Assembly: GCA_051005135.1 (NCBI GenBank)
Contig: JBPCJQ010000054.1
Location: 6,659 to 70,658, forward strand
DNA length: 64,000 nt
Source of the DNA: DATAQC01 sp051005135
Lineage (GTDB): Bacteria; Actinomycetota; Acidimicrobiia; Acidimicrobiales; AC-14
Reading direction: 5' to 3'
Under the pieces are notes generated by a model. That model was not told the DNA's origin and ran no database searches. It saw only the letters and a list, made by a program, of their open reading frames with translations. Positions 10,829 to 19,752 of this stretch are shown here, in pieces. The number at the start of each line of letters is the position of its first letter. Position 1 is the stretch's first letter. A program made the translations under genes and the position numbers.

Positions 10829-11974
10829 TCAGGAACCCCGGCTCATGAGGGCGGCGAAGTCAGCGAAGAGGTAGCGGGCGTCGTGGGGGCCGGGGCCGGC
10901 CTCGGGGTGGTACTGCACGCTGAAGGCGGGCACGTCGCGGCAGCGCAGCCCCTCGATGACCCCGTCGTTGAGGTTGACGTGGGTGACGTCGGCACCCTCG
11001 ACGCTTGCCTCGGTGACCGCGTAGTTGTGGTTCTGGCTGGTGATCTCCACCGCGCCCGTGGCCACCCGCCGCACCGGGTGGTTCCCCCCATGGTGGCCGA
11101 AGCCGAGCTTGTGGGTGGCCCCGCCCAGGGCGGTGGCCAGGAGCTGGTGGCCAAGGCAGATGCCGAACACGGGCACGTTGTCGAGCAGCCCTCCGATGGC
11201 ATCGCGGGCATAGCCGACCGCGGCCGGGTCACCGGGCCCATTGGACAGGAAGACGCCCTGGGGATGGCGTTCCAGCACCTCGGCGGCGGGCGTGGCCGCG
11301 GGCACGACCTCGACGGTCGCCATCTCGCCCAGTAGGCGCAGGATGCTGGTCTTGATGCCGAAGTCGTAGGCCACCACCCGCAGCGGCCCGCTTCCCGTCG
11401 TGTAGGGCGCGGCCGTGGTCACACCGGCCACCAGGTCGACCCCGTCGGTGCCCGGCTCGGCCGCCGCCGCCTCCTTCAAGATGGTCTCGTCGGCGGTGCC
11501 GAAGGCGCAGCCCATGGCGCCCGCGTCGCGGATGTGGCGGGTGAGGCGACGGGTGTCGACACCGGTGATCACCGGCGTCCCCTGCGACTCGAGCCAGGTG
11601 CCGAGGTCGCCGCTCGACCGCCAGCTCGAGCGGCGCCGAGCCAGGTCGCGCACGACCACTCCCCGGCACTGGGGGCGGCGGCTCTCGGAGTCCTGGTCGG
11701 TAACGCCGTAGTTGCCGATGTGGGGGTACGTGAAGGCGATCACCTGGCCGGCGTAGGAGGGGTCGGTGAGCACCTCCTGGTAGCCGGCCAGCACGGTGTT
11801 GAACACCACCTCGCCGGTGGTGACCCCCCCGGGCGGAAGGTAGCCGGCTGCCTCCCCCTCGAACACGCTGCCGTCGGCCAGCACCAGCAATGAGGACGGC
11901 CTCTCGCCGTTCTGGTCAGGTTTAGCATCGCCCTGGCGGGGCCGAACCTGACCAGAACGAGGAGGCGCCGTCAA
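10829..11974 (-). CDS. carA: Carbamoyl-phosphate synthase small (glutaminase) subunit
   Basis: Hydrolyses glutamine and passes ammonia to CarB. It has the CarA N-terminal domain (LLVLADGSVFEGEAAG, GYQEVLTDPSY) and a class I glutaminase domain with the nucleophile in GICLGHQ and the His in QYHPE. TTG 11974 overlaps the pyrC stop as TTGA and has GAGG 7 nt upstream. However, the first 28 residues are unlike the family and cover a perfect inverted repeat. TTG 11890, giving (M)LVLADG with GAGAGG upstream, may be the true start. Confidence 0.94.
   Translation of the reverse strand: MTAPPRSGQVRPRQGDAKPDQNGERPSSLLVLADGSVFEGEAAGYLPPGGVTTGEVVFNTVLAGYQEVLTDPSYAGQVIAFTYPHIGNYGVTDQDSESRRPQCRGVVVRDLARRRSSWRSSGDLGTWLESQGTPVITGVDTRRLTRHIRDAGAMGCAFGTADETILKEAAAAEPGTDGVDLVAGVTTAAPYTTGSGPLRVVAYDFGIKTSILRLLGEMATVEVVPAATPAAEVLERHPQGVFLSNGPGDPAAVGYARDAIGGLLDNVPVFGICLGHQLLATALGGATHKLGFGHHGGNHPVRRVATGAVEITSQNHNYAVTEASVEGADVTHVNLNDGVIEGLRCRDVPAFSVQYHPEAGPGPHDARYLFADFAALMSRGS
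11909..11958. repeat. Perfect 14-bp inverted repeat at the pyrC/carA junction
   Basis: GTTCTGGTCAGGTT (11909-11922) and AACCTGACCAGAAC (11945-11958) flank a 22-nt spacer. In the transcript this forms a very stable hairpin just after the pyrC stop. It either encodes unconserved N-terminal residues of CarA or, if CarA starts at TTG 11890, is a leader hairpin ending 18 nt before that start. A role in translation control, mRNA processing or differential expression of carAB is inference. Confidence 0.7.
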
Positions 11975-13263
11975 CGCACGGCCTCGCCGTCGACAACCAC
12001 AGGCTCACCGCGCAGCACGGTGTGGCGTACCCGGCCGGTGAGCTTACGGCCCACGAAGGGGGTGTTGCGCGACCGGCTGGCCAGGCGGGCGGGGTCGACC
12101 TCCCATGTGGCGGCCGGGTCGATCACGCACAGGTTGGCCGGCCTGCTCTCCACGATCGGCCCACCGTGGGTGGACTCCAGGCCGGCGATACGGGCGGGCT
12201 GCCACGACATCAGGGCGAGCACCCGCTGCAGCGGCAGGTCGAGCTCGGTGAGGGCCAGCGCCAGCGCCGTCTCCAGGCCCAGCATGCCCGGCGGTGCCTG
12301 GTCGAAGGGGCGCTCCTTCTCCTCGGGGGGATGGGGGGCGTGGTCGGTGGCGATGGCATCGAGAGTGCCGTCGCCCAGGCCGGCCACTACTGCGTCGACA
12401 TGGGCCTGGGGGCGCAGCGGTGGGTTCACCTTGAAGACGGGGTCGTAGGATGCCACCGCTGCGTCGGTGAGGCTGAAGTGGTGCGGGGCGGCCTCGGCGG
12501 TGACGGCCAGGCCCTCGGCCCGCGCCGACCGCAGGGCGGCCACCGACCCTGCGGTGGACAGATGTTGGAGATGCAGGCGCGCTCGGCCGGTGATGGCCAG
12601 CAGCGCGAGGTCGCGCCCCACCATCACCTCCTCGGCCGCCGCCGGTGCGCCGGGGATGCCGAGCCGGCTCGACCACTCGCCCTCGTGCATGTGGCCGCCA
12701 GCCGCCAGGGCGGCGTCCTCGCAGTGCTGGGCCACGGTCACCCCCAGGTCGGAGGAGTACTCGAGCGCCCGGCGCATGAGGGCGCCGTCCTGCACGCCGT
12801 CGCCGTCGTCGGTGAAAAGGCGCACCCCCAGGGCGGCCATCTCGGCCATCGGTGCGAGGGACTCCCCCCTCCGGCCCCGGGTGATCGCGCCCGCCACCCG
12901 GACCTCACACGCCGCGTCCCGCGCGAGCTCCAGCACCTCGCGCACCGCCCCCGCGCAGTCGAGCGGAGGGTCGGTGTTGGGCATGGCCACCACCGCGGTG
13001 TAGCCGCCCAGCGCCGCGGCCCGCGCCCCCGTCTCCACCGTCTCCGCCTCCTCCCTCCCTGGTTGGCGCAGGTGGGTGTGCAGGTCGACCAGCCCCGGGG
13101 CGACCACACAGCCTCGGGCATCGAGCACGCGGGCACCGGGCGGAACCGGCAGGTCGGTTCCCACTGCGGTGACATGCCCGCCCGAAACGGTCACATCGGC
13201 CACCCGTTCACCGGCGGCGTCGACCAGCCGGCCGCCCCGCACCACCAAGGTGGCTTCAGCCAC
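11971..13263 (-). CDS. pyrC: Dihydroorotase
   Basis: Closes carbamoyl aspartate to dihydroorotate. The 430-aa amidohydrolase has the metal-binding HTH at residues 62-64 (DLHTHLRQPG), AQHCED, LQHLST and ATDHAPH with the later His and Asp ligands, all typical of bacterial type I dihydroorotase. GTG 13263 (VAEATLVVRGG) fits the family start and overlaps the pyrB end by 8 bp. Third gene of the pyr operon. Confidence 0.95.
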   Translation of the reverse strand: MAEATLVVRGGRLVDAAGERVADVTVSGGHVTAVGTDLPVPPGARVLDARGCVVAPGLVDLHTHLRQPGREEAETVETGARAAALGGYTAVVAMPNTDPPLDCAGAVREVLELARDAACEVRVAGAITRGRRGESLAPMAEMAALGVRLFTDDGDGVQDGALMRRALEYSSDLGVTVAQHCEDAALAAGGHMHEGEWSSRLGIPGAPAAAEEVMVGRDLALLAITGRARLHLQHLSTAGSVAALRSARAEGLAVTAEAAPHHFSLTDAAVASYDPVFKVNPPLRPQAHVDAVVAGLGDGTLDAIATDHAPHPPEEKERPFDQAPPGMLGLETALALALTELDLPLQRVLALMSWQPARIAGLESTHGGPIVESRPANLCVIDPAATWEVDPARLASRSRNTPFVGRKLTGRVRHTVLRGEPVVVDGEAVR

Positions 13264-14170
13264 GGGGACTCGCCCCCAGCAGCAGGAACAGCACGGCCAT
13301 TCGCACGGCAACTCCGTTGGCCACCTGGCGGGTGATGACCGAGCACGGCAGCTCAGCCACGTCGGCGGCGATTTCGACGCCCCGGTTCATGGGGCCGGGG
13401 TGCATGACGAGGGCATCGTCGGCGAGCAGGTCGGCCCGGGCCCGGGTGAGGCCGAAGCGGGCCGTGTACTCCCGCAGCGACGGCAGCAGCGCCTCGGTCT
13501 GGCGCTCGGCCTGCATGCGCAGCATGTAGACCACGCCGCAGTTGCCTAGCACGGCGTCGAGATCGGAGCTGACCCTTACGGGCCACCCGGACAGGTTCGG
13601 TGGCAGCAGGGTGGGCGGGGCAACCAGGGTCACCTCGGCGCCCAGCATGGTGAAGGCCAACACGTCGGAGCGCGCCACCCGCGAGTGCTTCACGTCGCCC
13701 ACGATGGCAATGCGGAGACCGTGGAGCGAACCCATGCGGCTCCGGATGGTGTAGCAGTCGAGCAGGGCCTGGGTGGGGTGCTCGTGCCAGCCGTCGCCGG
13801 CGTTGACGACGCAGGCATCCACCCATGAGGCGATCTGGTTGGGCACCCCGGCCGAGGCGTGGCGCACGACCAGGGCGTCGACGCCCATGGCCTCGATGGT
13901 CTGCACCGTGTCGCGCACCGACTCACCCTTGCTCACCGACGACTTGGACACCGAGAAGTTCATGGTGTCGGCCGACAGCCGCTTGGCGGCCGCCTCGAAC
14001 GAGAGCCGGGTACGGGTGGAGTCCTCGTAGAACAGCGACACGATCGTCCGGGCCCGCAGGGCGGGCACCTTGGGCACCGCTCGTTCACTGACCTCCACGA
14101 ACGAGTCGGTGACCGTCATCACCTCGGACATGCCTTCGACGCCGAGGTCGGCCACCGACAACAGGTTCAT
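13256..14170 (-). CDS. pyrB: Aspartate carbamoyltransferase catalytic subunit
   Basis: Commits carbamoyl phosphate to pyrimidines by joining it to aspartate. 304 aa from ATG 14170 (MNLLSVADL). The carbamoyl-phosphate-binding STRTR is at residues 51-55; HPTQALLDCYT and MHPGPMNRGVEI are also present. No regulatory pyrI subunit is seen, as expected in actinobacteria. The start overlaps the pyrR stop as ATGA. Upstream in-frame codons run antisense through the GH65 gene and are not coding. Confidence 0.96.
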   Translation of the reverse strand: MNLLSVADLGVEGMSEVMTVTDSFVEVSERAVPKVPALRARTIVSLFYEDSTRTRLSFEAAAKRLSADTMNFSVSKSSVSKGESVRDTVQTIEAMGVDALVVRHASAGVPNQIASWVDACVVNAGDGWHEHPTQALLDCYTIRSRMGSLHGLRIAIVGDVKHSRVARSDVLAFTMLGAEVTLVAPPTLLPPNLSGWPVRVSSDLDAVLGNCGVVYMLRMQAERQTEALLPSLREYTARFGLTRARADLLADDALVMHPGPMNRGVEIAADVAELPCSVITRQVANGVAVRMAVLFLLLGASPRG

Positions 14171-14691
14171 GCCGTCTGGTGGCCCCTGGTGGCAGGGACC
14201 AGCACGCCGAGGTCGACCCCGTCGTCGCGCACATCGACCACCTCGTGGCGCCCGGTGGGCAGGTTCTTGCCCACATAGTCGGGGCGGATGGGCAGCTCGC
14301 GGTGGCCTCGGTCGACCATCACCGCCAGCTGCACGGCCCTCGGGCGGCCGTAGTCGTTGAGGGCGTCGAGGGCGGCTCGCACCGTTCGCCCCGTGAACAG
14401 CACGTCTTCGACGAGAACGACCACCCGGCCGGTGAGGTCGAAGGCGATGTCGGTGACGGCCTCGGGCATCACCGGGCGGATACCGATGTCGTCGCGGTAA
14501 AAAGCCACGTCGAGGGTGCCCACCGGCACCTCGACGGCTTCCACCCGAGCCAGGGCGGTGGCCAGCCTGGCGGCCAGCGCCACGCCACCGGTCTGCAGCC
14601 CGATGATCGCCACGTCGTCGAGGCCGTGGTTGCGCTCCACCACCTCGTGGGCGATGCGGGTGAGGGCGCGGCGCATATCGTCGGCGGTCAT
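14167..14691 (-). CDS. pyrR: PyrR bifunctional regulator / uracil phosphoribosyltransferase
   Basis: Senses UMP and controls pyr mRNA; the family is also a weak uracil phosphoribosyltransferase. From ATG 14691 the product is 174 aa (MTADDMRRALTRIAHEVVERN), with the PRPP-binding loop VVLVEDVLFTGRTVRAA and the PyrR-specific VMVDRGHRELPIRPDYVGKN. A TTG at 14757 with GAGG 7 nt upstream is in frame and would add 22 residues that run through the attenuator hairpin. The domain does not need them, so I chose the ATG, though its own ribosome-binding site is weak. First gene of the pyr operon. Confidence 0.94.
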   Translation of the reverse strand: MTADDMRRALTRIAHEVVERNHGLDDVAIIGLQTGGVALAARLATALARVEAVEVPVGTLDVAFYRDDIGIRPVMPEAVTDIAFDLTGRVVVLVEDVLFTGRTVRAALDALNDYGRPRAVQLAVMVDRGHRELPIRPDYVGKNLPTGRHEVVDVRDDGVDLGVLVPATRGHQTA

Positions 14692-14710
14692 CACCTGCGA
14701 CCGGGCAACG

Positions 14711-14732
14711 AAAACGCCCCCGTGCGGGGGCG
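14711..14732 (-). terminator. Intrinsic terminator/attenuator in the pyr leader
   Basis: On the minus strand CGCCCCC, loop GCAC and GGGGGCG form a 7-bp GC stem followed directly by TTTT. It lies between the PyrR-binding loop and the pyrR ATG, which is the classic position of a pyr attenuator. Its formation would stop transcription of the operon when pyrimidines are plentiful. Confidence 0.8.
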
Positions 14733-14771
14733 CTGCAGAGCGTTCTCGTTCGGCCAACCTGGTTCCTCGGT

Positions 14772-14800
14772 CCGTGCCGGCCTCTCGGGACCAGCCTTAA
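14772..14800 (-). promoter_or_regulatory. PyrR-binding loop (anti-antiterminator) in the pyr leader
   Basis: The leader RNA carries GGTCCCGAGAGGCC, which fits the Bacillus-type PyrR-binding consensus (UCCNGAGAGG core). GCUGG and CCGGC form the lower stem around it. It lies about 40 nt upstream of the attenuator hairpin. By analogy, PyrR bound to UMP would stabilise this loop and let the terminator form. Confidence 0.72.
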
Positions 14801-14811
14801 CGAACACGACG

Positions 14812-14817
14812 ATCCTA
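14812..14817 (-). promoter_or_regulatory. Candidate -10 box of the pyr operon
   Basis: TAGGAT on the minus strand just upstream of the PyrR-binding loop would start a transcript a few bases before it. No convincing -35 box is visible. The divergent GH65 gene starts 62 bp away, so the two promoters share this region. Confidence 0.4.
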
Positions 14818-14878
14818 ACAGGTCCCCGAACCGGGCACACAGCTCACCTAGAGTTCCCGTCGTGCCGGTGCCGCCGTC

Positions 14879-17233
14879 ATGATCACCCAGCCCACCTACA
14901 GCGTCGAGCCGTGGTGCGTGCGGGAGACTGACCTCAACCTCGACCTTCTCAGCCAGGCAGAGTCGGTGTTCGCCCTGTCGAACGGCCACATCGGCCTGCG
15001 CGGCAACCTCGACGAAGGCGAGCCTCATGGCCTTCCCGGCACCTACCTCAACGGTGTGCACGAGCTGCGCCCGCTCCCCTACGCCGAGGCGGGCTATGGC
15101 TACCCCGAGTCGGGACAGACGGTTATCAACGTCACCAACGGCAAGCTGATACGCCTGCTCGTCGACGACGAGCCCTTCGACGTGCGCTACGGCGCCCTGC
15201 GCTCCCACGAGCGAGTGCTCGACCTGCGGGCCGGCACCGTGAGCCGGGATGCGGAATGGCTGTCGCCGGCAGGCAGAGCAGTGCGCATCGGCTCCGTCCG
15301 CCTGGTGTCGCTCACCCAGCGCGCCGTGGCCGCCGTCTGCTACGAGGTGGAGCCGGTCGACGGCCCGGTCCACGTGGTGGTTCAATCGGAGCTGGTAGCC
15401 AACGAGCAGCTCCCCGTGCTCGCCGGCGACCCCCGCCTCCCCGCCGCCATCCAGGCGCCCCTGGTCTCGGAGGACCATGGGTCCACGTCGGGGCGGGCGG
15501 TCCTCGTGCACAGCACCCGGCGCAGCGGCATCCGGATGGCGGCGGGGATGGACCATGTGGTCGAGGGCCCACCGGGGCTGGTGACCGACACCGAGAGCTT
15601 TCCCGACGTCGGCCGGGTGTCTGTCACCACCACCCTCGAACCCGGCCAGCGCCTGCGCATCGTGAAGTTCTTGGGCTACGGCTGGTCGGTGGTGCGGTCG
15701 GTGCCCGCCCTGCGCGACCAGGTGGCGGCAGCCCTGCTGGGCGCCAATCACACCGGATGGGACGGCCTGCTGGCCGACCAGCGCCATTACCTCGATGACT
15801 TCTGGGACCGGGCCGACGTCGAGGTCGACGGCGATCCCAGCATCCAGCAGGCGGTGCGCTTCGCCCTCTTCCACGTGCTCCAAGCCGGAGCCCGGGCCGA
15901 ACAACGGGCCATCCCGGCCAAGGGCCTCACCGGCCCCGGCTACGACGGCCACTCGTTCTGGGACACCGAGGCGTTCGTGCTCCCCGTGCTCACCTACACC
16001 ATGCCGGGAGCAGTGGCCGATGCCCTGTCATGGCGGCGCAACACCCTCGGCCTGGCCAAGGACCGGGCCCGCCAGCTGGGGCTGGCCGGAGCCGCCTTCC
16101 CGTGGCGCACCATCGCCGGGGCGGAGTCCTCCGCTTACTGGCCGGCCGGCACCGCGGCTTTCCACGTCAACGCCGACATCGCGGTCGCCGCCGTCCGTTA
16201 TGTCGAGGCCACCGACGACCGCGAGTTCGAGCGCACGAGCGGTCTGGAGCTGCTGGTGGAGACCGCCCGCCTGTGGCGCTCGCTCGGCCACCACGACCAG
16301 CACGGCCGGTTCCGCATCGACGGGGTTACCGGCCCCGACGAGTACAGCGCCATCATGGACAACAACGTCTACACCAACCTGATGGCCCAGGAGAACCTAC
16401 GGGCCGCGGCAGAAACCGCTCTCCGGCACCCCGACGTGGCCCGGGAGCACGACGTCGATGAGGAGGAGATGGCGTCGTGGCGGGACGCCGCCAACGACAT
16501 GGTTGTCCCCTATGACGCCGAGGCCGGTGTGCACCCCCAGGCCGAGGGCTTCACGTCGCATCAGGTGTGGGACTTCGCCGCCACGCCACCCGACAAGTAC
16601 CCGCTCCTGCTGCACTACCCGTACTTCGACATCTACCGCAAGCAGGTCGTCAAGCAGGCCGACCTGGTGCTCGCCCTCCACGTGCGCGGTGACGCCTTCA
16701 CCCTGGAGGAGAAGACCCGTGACTTCGACTACTACGAGCGCCTGACGGTGCGCGACTCATCGCTGTCGGCGTGCACCCAGGCGGTGGTCGCGGCCGAGGT
16801 GGGCCATCTGGGGCTGGCCTTCGACTACCTCCAGGAAGCCGCCCTGATGGACCTGCGGGACGTGCAGAACAACACCCGCAACGGCCTGCACCTGGCCGCC
16901 CTAGCCGGGAGCTGGATCGCCCTCGTCGCCGGCTTCGGCGGCATGCGCGACATCGGCGGCCGCCTGCGGTTCGCACCCCGCCTCCCTGAAGCCCTCAGCC
17001 GCATCGCCTTCTTCCTGGCCGTGCGGGGCACGTGTCTTCGTGTCGAGATCACCGGGCCCTCAGCGTCGTACTCGGTGCACAACGGTGCCCGCCTGGAGAT
17101 CTCCCACCACGGCCAGGCGTTCACGCTGTCGCCCGGTGACCGGGTCGTGCTGCCCATCCCCCCTATCGCCGTCCGGCCCCGCCCCTCCCAGCCCGCGGGC
17201 CGCGAACCGGGCCAGGTAGCGTCGCTGCGCTAG
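14879..17233 (+). CDS. Glycoside hydrolase family 65 protein (disaccharide phosphorylase)
   Basis: A 784-aa cytoplasmic enzyme of the trehalose/maltose/kojibiose phosphorylase family, which splits alpha-glucosides with phosphate to give beta-glucose 1-phosphate. It has the GH65 N-terminal beta-sandwich (ALSNGHIGLRGNLDEG), the alpha/alpha barrel, and VTGPDEYSAIMDNNVYTN with the general acid Glu488. GHSFWDTEAFVLP and FPWRT are also conserved. Substrate cannot be told from sequence. No beta-phosphoglucomutase lies beside it. It faces opposite to its neighbours and splits nusB from pyrR, adjacent in many actinobacteria. Its stop overlaps the nusB stop (CTAG). ATG 14879 lacks a clear Shine-Dalgarno. 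Confidence 0.92.
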   Translation: MITQPTYSVEPWCVRETDLNLDLLSQAESVFALSNGHIGLRGNLDEGEPHGLPGTYLNGVHELRPLPYAEAGYGYPESGQTVINVTNGKLIRLLVDDEPFDVRYGALRSHERVLDLRAGTVSRDAEWLSPAGRAVRIGSVRLVSLTQRAVAAVCYEVEPVDGPVHVVVQSELVANEQLPVLAGDPRLPAAIQAPLVSEDHGSTSGRAVLVHSTRRSGIRMAAGMDHVVEGPPGLVTDTESFPDVGRVSVTTTLEPGQRLRIVKFLGYGWSVVRSVPALRDQVAAALLGANHTGWDGLLADQRHYLDDFWDRADVEVDGDPSIQQAVRFALFHVLQAGARAEQRAIPAKGLTGPGYDGHSFWDTEAFVLPVLTYTMPGAVADALSWRRNTLGLAKDRARQLGLAGAAFPWRTIAGAESSAYWPAGTAAFHVNADIAVAAVRYVEATDDREFERTSGLELLVETARLWRSLGHHDQHGRFRIDGVTGPDEYSAIMDNNVYTNLMAQENLRAAAETALRHPDVAREHDVDEEEMASWRDAANDMVVPYDAEAGVHPQAEGFTSHQVWDFAATPPDKYPLLLHYPYFDIYRKQVVKQADLVLALHVRGDAFTLEEKTRDFDYYERLTVRDSSLSACTQAVVAAEVGHLGLAFDYLQEAALMDLRDVQNNTRNGLHLAALAGSWIALVAGFGGMRDIGGRLRFAPRLPEALSRIAFFLAVRGTCLRVEITGPSASYSVHNGARLEISHHGQAFTLSPGDRVVLPIPPIAVRPRPSQPAGREPGQVASLR

Positions 17234-17657
17234 GCCGAGGTCAACGGACGTGCCTCGGCGGCTATGGCGGCCAGGACGCCGTTCACGAAACGGGCCGAGT
17301 CCTCGGTGGAGTAGCGCGACGCCAGCTCCACGGCTTCGGCGAGAACCACCCCGGTAGGCACGTCGGGGCGACGGAGGAGCTCGAACACGGCGATGCGCAA
17401 CAGGGCGCGGTCGACGGCAGGCATGCGCTCCAAGGCCCAGTCACGGGCGTAGCGGCGCAGCCAGCCGTCGATGTCGGTGGCGTCCCCGGCCACGCCATCT
17501 ACCAGCTTGACCGCGTAGGGCTCGGGTGCCACCGGCAGCCCGGCCATCACATCGCCGGGCTCGACCTGTTTGGACTCCGCCTCGTAGAGCAGGCACAGGG
17601 CTCGCTCGCGCGCCCGCCGGCGGGCTCCGACGGCCGCGGGAACCGGCGCCACTGCCA

Positions 17658-17658
<1 letters not shown>
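17230..17658 (-). CDS. nusB: Transcription antitermination factor NusB
   Basis: Helps form the rRNA antitermination complex with NusE/S10 on boxA RNA. The 142-aa all-helical protein has ARRRARERALCLLYEAES, RMPAVDRALLRIAVFELL and the end VLAEAVELASRYSTEDSARFVNGVLAAI, all typical. The start overlaps the efp stop as TGATG. Its stop interlocks with that of the convergent GH65 gene. Confidence 0.95.
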
Positions 17659-18214
<556 letters not shown>

Positions 18215-18218
<4 letters not shown>

Positions 18219-19315
18219 GTCACGACCAGCTCCTTGGGAGCGTTGGTTAGGGTGACGGACCCGTCGGCGGTGACGACCAGGGTGTCCTCGATGCGCACAC
18301 CCCCGTGGTCGGCGATGTAGACACCGGGCTCGACAGTCACGACGTGGCCGGGTTCGAGGGTGTCGGTGGACTTGGCCGAGACGGTGGGCGCTTCGTGGAT
18401 CTCCAGGCCCACCCCGTGGCCGGTGCTGTGCAGGAAGAAGTCTCCCCAGCCGGAGTCGGCGATGACCGTGCGGCACACGTCGTCGACCGTCTTGGCCTCG
18501 GCGCCGGGGGCCACCGCAGCCACGCCGGCCCGCTGGCTGTCGGCCACCACATCGGCCATCCGCCGGGCGGTGTCGGACGCAGGCTCGCCCACGCACAGGG
18601 TGCGGGTCATGTCGGAGCAGTACCCGTCCACCGAGGCCCCGAAGTCGATCACCACCAGCTCGCCGGGCGAGATGCGGCGGTCGGTGGGCTGGTGGTGGGG
18701 TCTGGCGCCGTTGGGCCCGGACGCCACGATGGTCTCGAACGACGGCCCCTCGGCCCCCCCCCGGCGCATGGCGAAGTCGAGGGCGATGGCGACCTCCGCC
18801 TCGGTGGGACAGTCGAGAAGCATCGAGCGGCACTCGGCCAGGGCGGCGTCGGCTACCCGGGCTGCTTCGGCCATGCGGTCGATCTCACCCTCGTCCTTCA
18901 CCCGCCGCAGCGCCTCGACCAGGTCCTCGGTGGGCACCAGCTCGGCCTCGGAAAACCAGTCGGAAGCGAAGCGTCGTTGCTGGGCCCAGGAGACGTCGCC
19001 CGCTTCCAGGCCCAGGCGGTCGATGCCGGTGGCCCGAGCGGTGACGGCCTCCTTCTGGTCACCCCCGGTGCGCCCGACCACGATCTCCGCCTCTACGCCC
19101 GCCCGCTTCAACTCTTCGCCGGCCCGGTCGCCGTAGCGGCCATCGGTGACGAACAACAGCTCGTCGGGCAGCACCAGCAACAGGGCGGCGGAGCCGGTGA
19201 AGCCGGTGAGGTAGCGGATGTTCACCAGGCGGGTGAGCAGCACGGCCTGGCATTCGGCGGGTTCGAGGCGGGCCCGCAGGCGGGCGGCTCGATCGGCGAC
19301 GTTCATGGGTCTCAT
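18215..19315 (-). CDS. pepP: M24 family Xaa-Pro aminopeptidase
   Basis: Metallopeptidase that removes N-terminal residues preceding proline. 366 aa from ATG 19315, which overlaps the aroQ stop as ATGA; ATG 19306 is an alternative. An N-terminal creatinase-like domain (IRYLTGFTGSAALLLV) precedes the pita-bread domain with all five metal ligands: VIDFGASVDGYCSDMTRT (two Asp), HSTGHGVGLEIHE, VVTVEPGVY and GGVRIEDTL. It sits between aroQ and efp, as in many actinobacteria. Confidence 0.93.
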
Positions 19316-19752
19316 GCCAGCAACCTTGCCACTGCTTCGAGGGCTAGTTCGTAGCCCAGCGCCCCGAAGCCGCTGATGATGCCGGTGGCGACAGGGGCGA
19401 TCACCGACGTTCGCCGCCACGGCTCCCGGGAGTCGGGATTGGAGAGGTGCAGCTCCACGACCGGTCCGTCGAAGGCGGCGAGGGCGTCGTGCAGCGACCA
19501 GCCGTAGTGGCTGAGGGCTCCGGCGTTGGCCACGATGGCCGCCGCCCGGCCACGCGCCGCGTGCACGGCCTCCACCAGTACACCCTCGTGCTCGGATTGG
19601 GTGTGCTCGAGCGCCAGCCCGTGGGCCGCGGCCGTGCGCCGGGCCCGCGCCACGTGGTCGGCCAGCGTCTCGGTGCCGTAGATCTGGGGCTGGCGCGCGC
19701 CCAACACGCCCAGGTTCGGGCCTGACAGCAGGACCACGAGCGGGGCGGTCAC
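19312..19752 (-). CDS. aroQ: 3-dehydroquinate dehydratase, type II
   Basis: Third step of the shikimate pathway. The 146-aa protein has SGPNLGVLGARQPQIYG with the catalytic Arg and Tyr; the usual second Asn of GPNLN is Gly here. IVANAGALSHYGWSLHDAL and VELHLSNPDSREPWRRTSV are also present, followed by APVATGIISGFG. GTG 19752 overlaps the aroKB stop as GTGA. Confidence 0.94.
   Translation of the reverse strand: MTAPLVVLLSGPNLGVLGARQPQIYGTETLADHVARARRTAAAHGLALEHTQSEHEGVLVEAVHAARGRAAAIVANAGALSHYGWSLHDALAAFDGPVVELHLSNPDSREPWRRTSVIAPVATGIISGFGALGYELALEAVARLLA

Noticed and set aside
14171..15952. Minus-strand open frame that extends pyrB far upstream, antisense to the GH65 gene
   Set aside because: The reading is low-complexity and unlike any protein, while the opposite strand encodes an intact GH65 enzyme and pyrR fills the near part. 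It is a GC-rich shadow frame.
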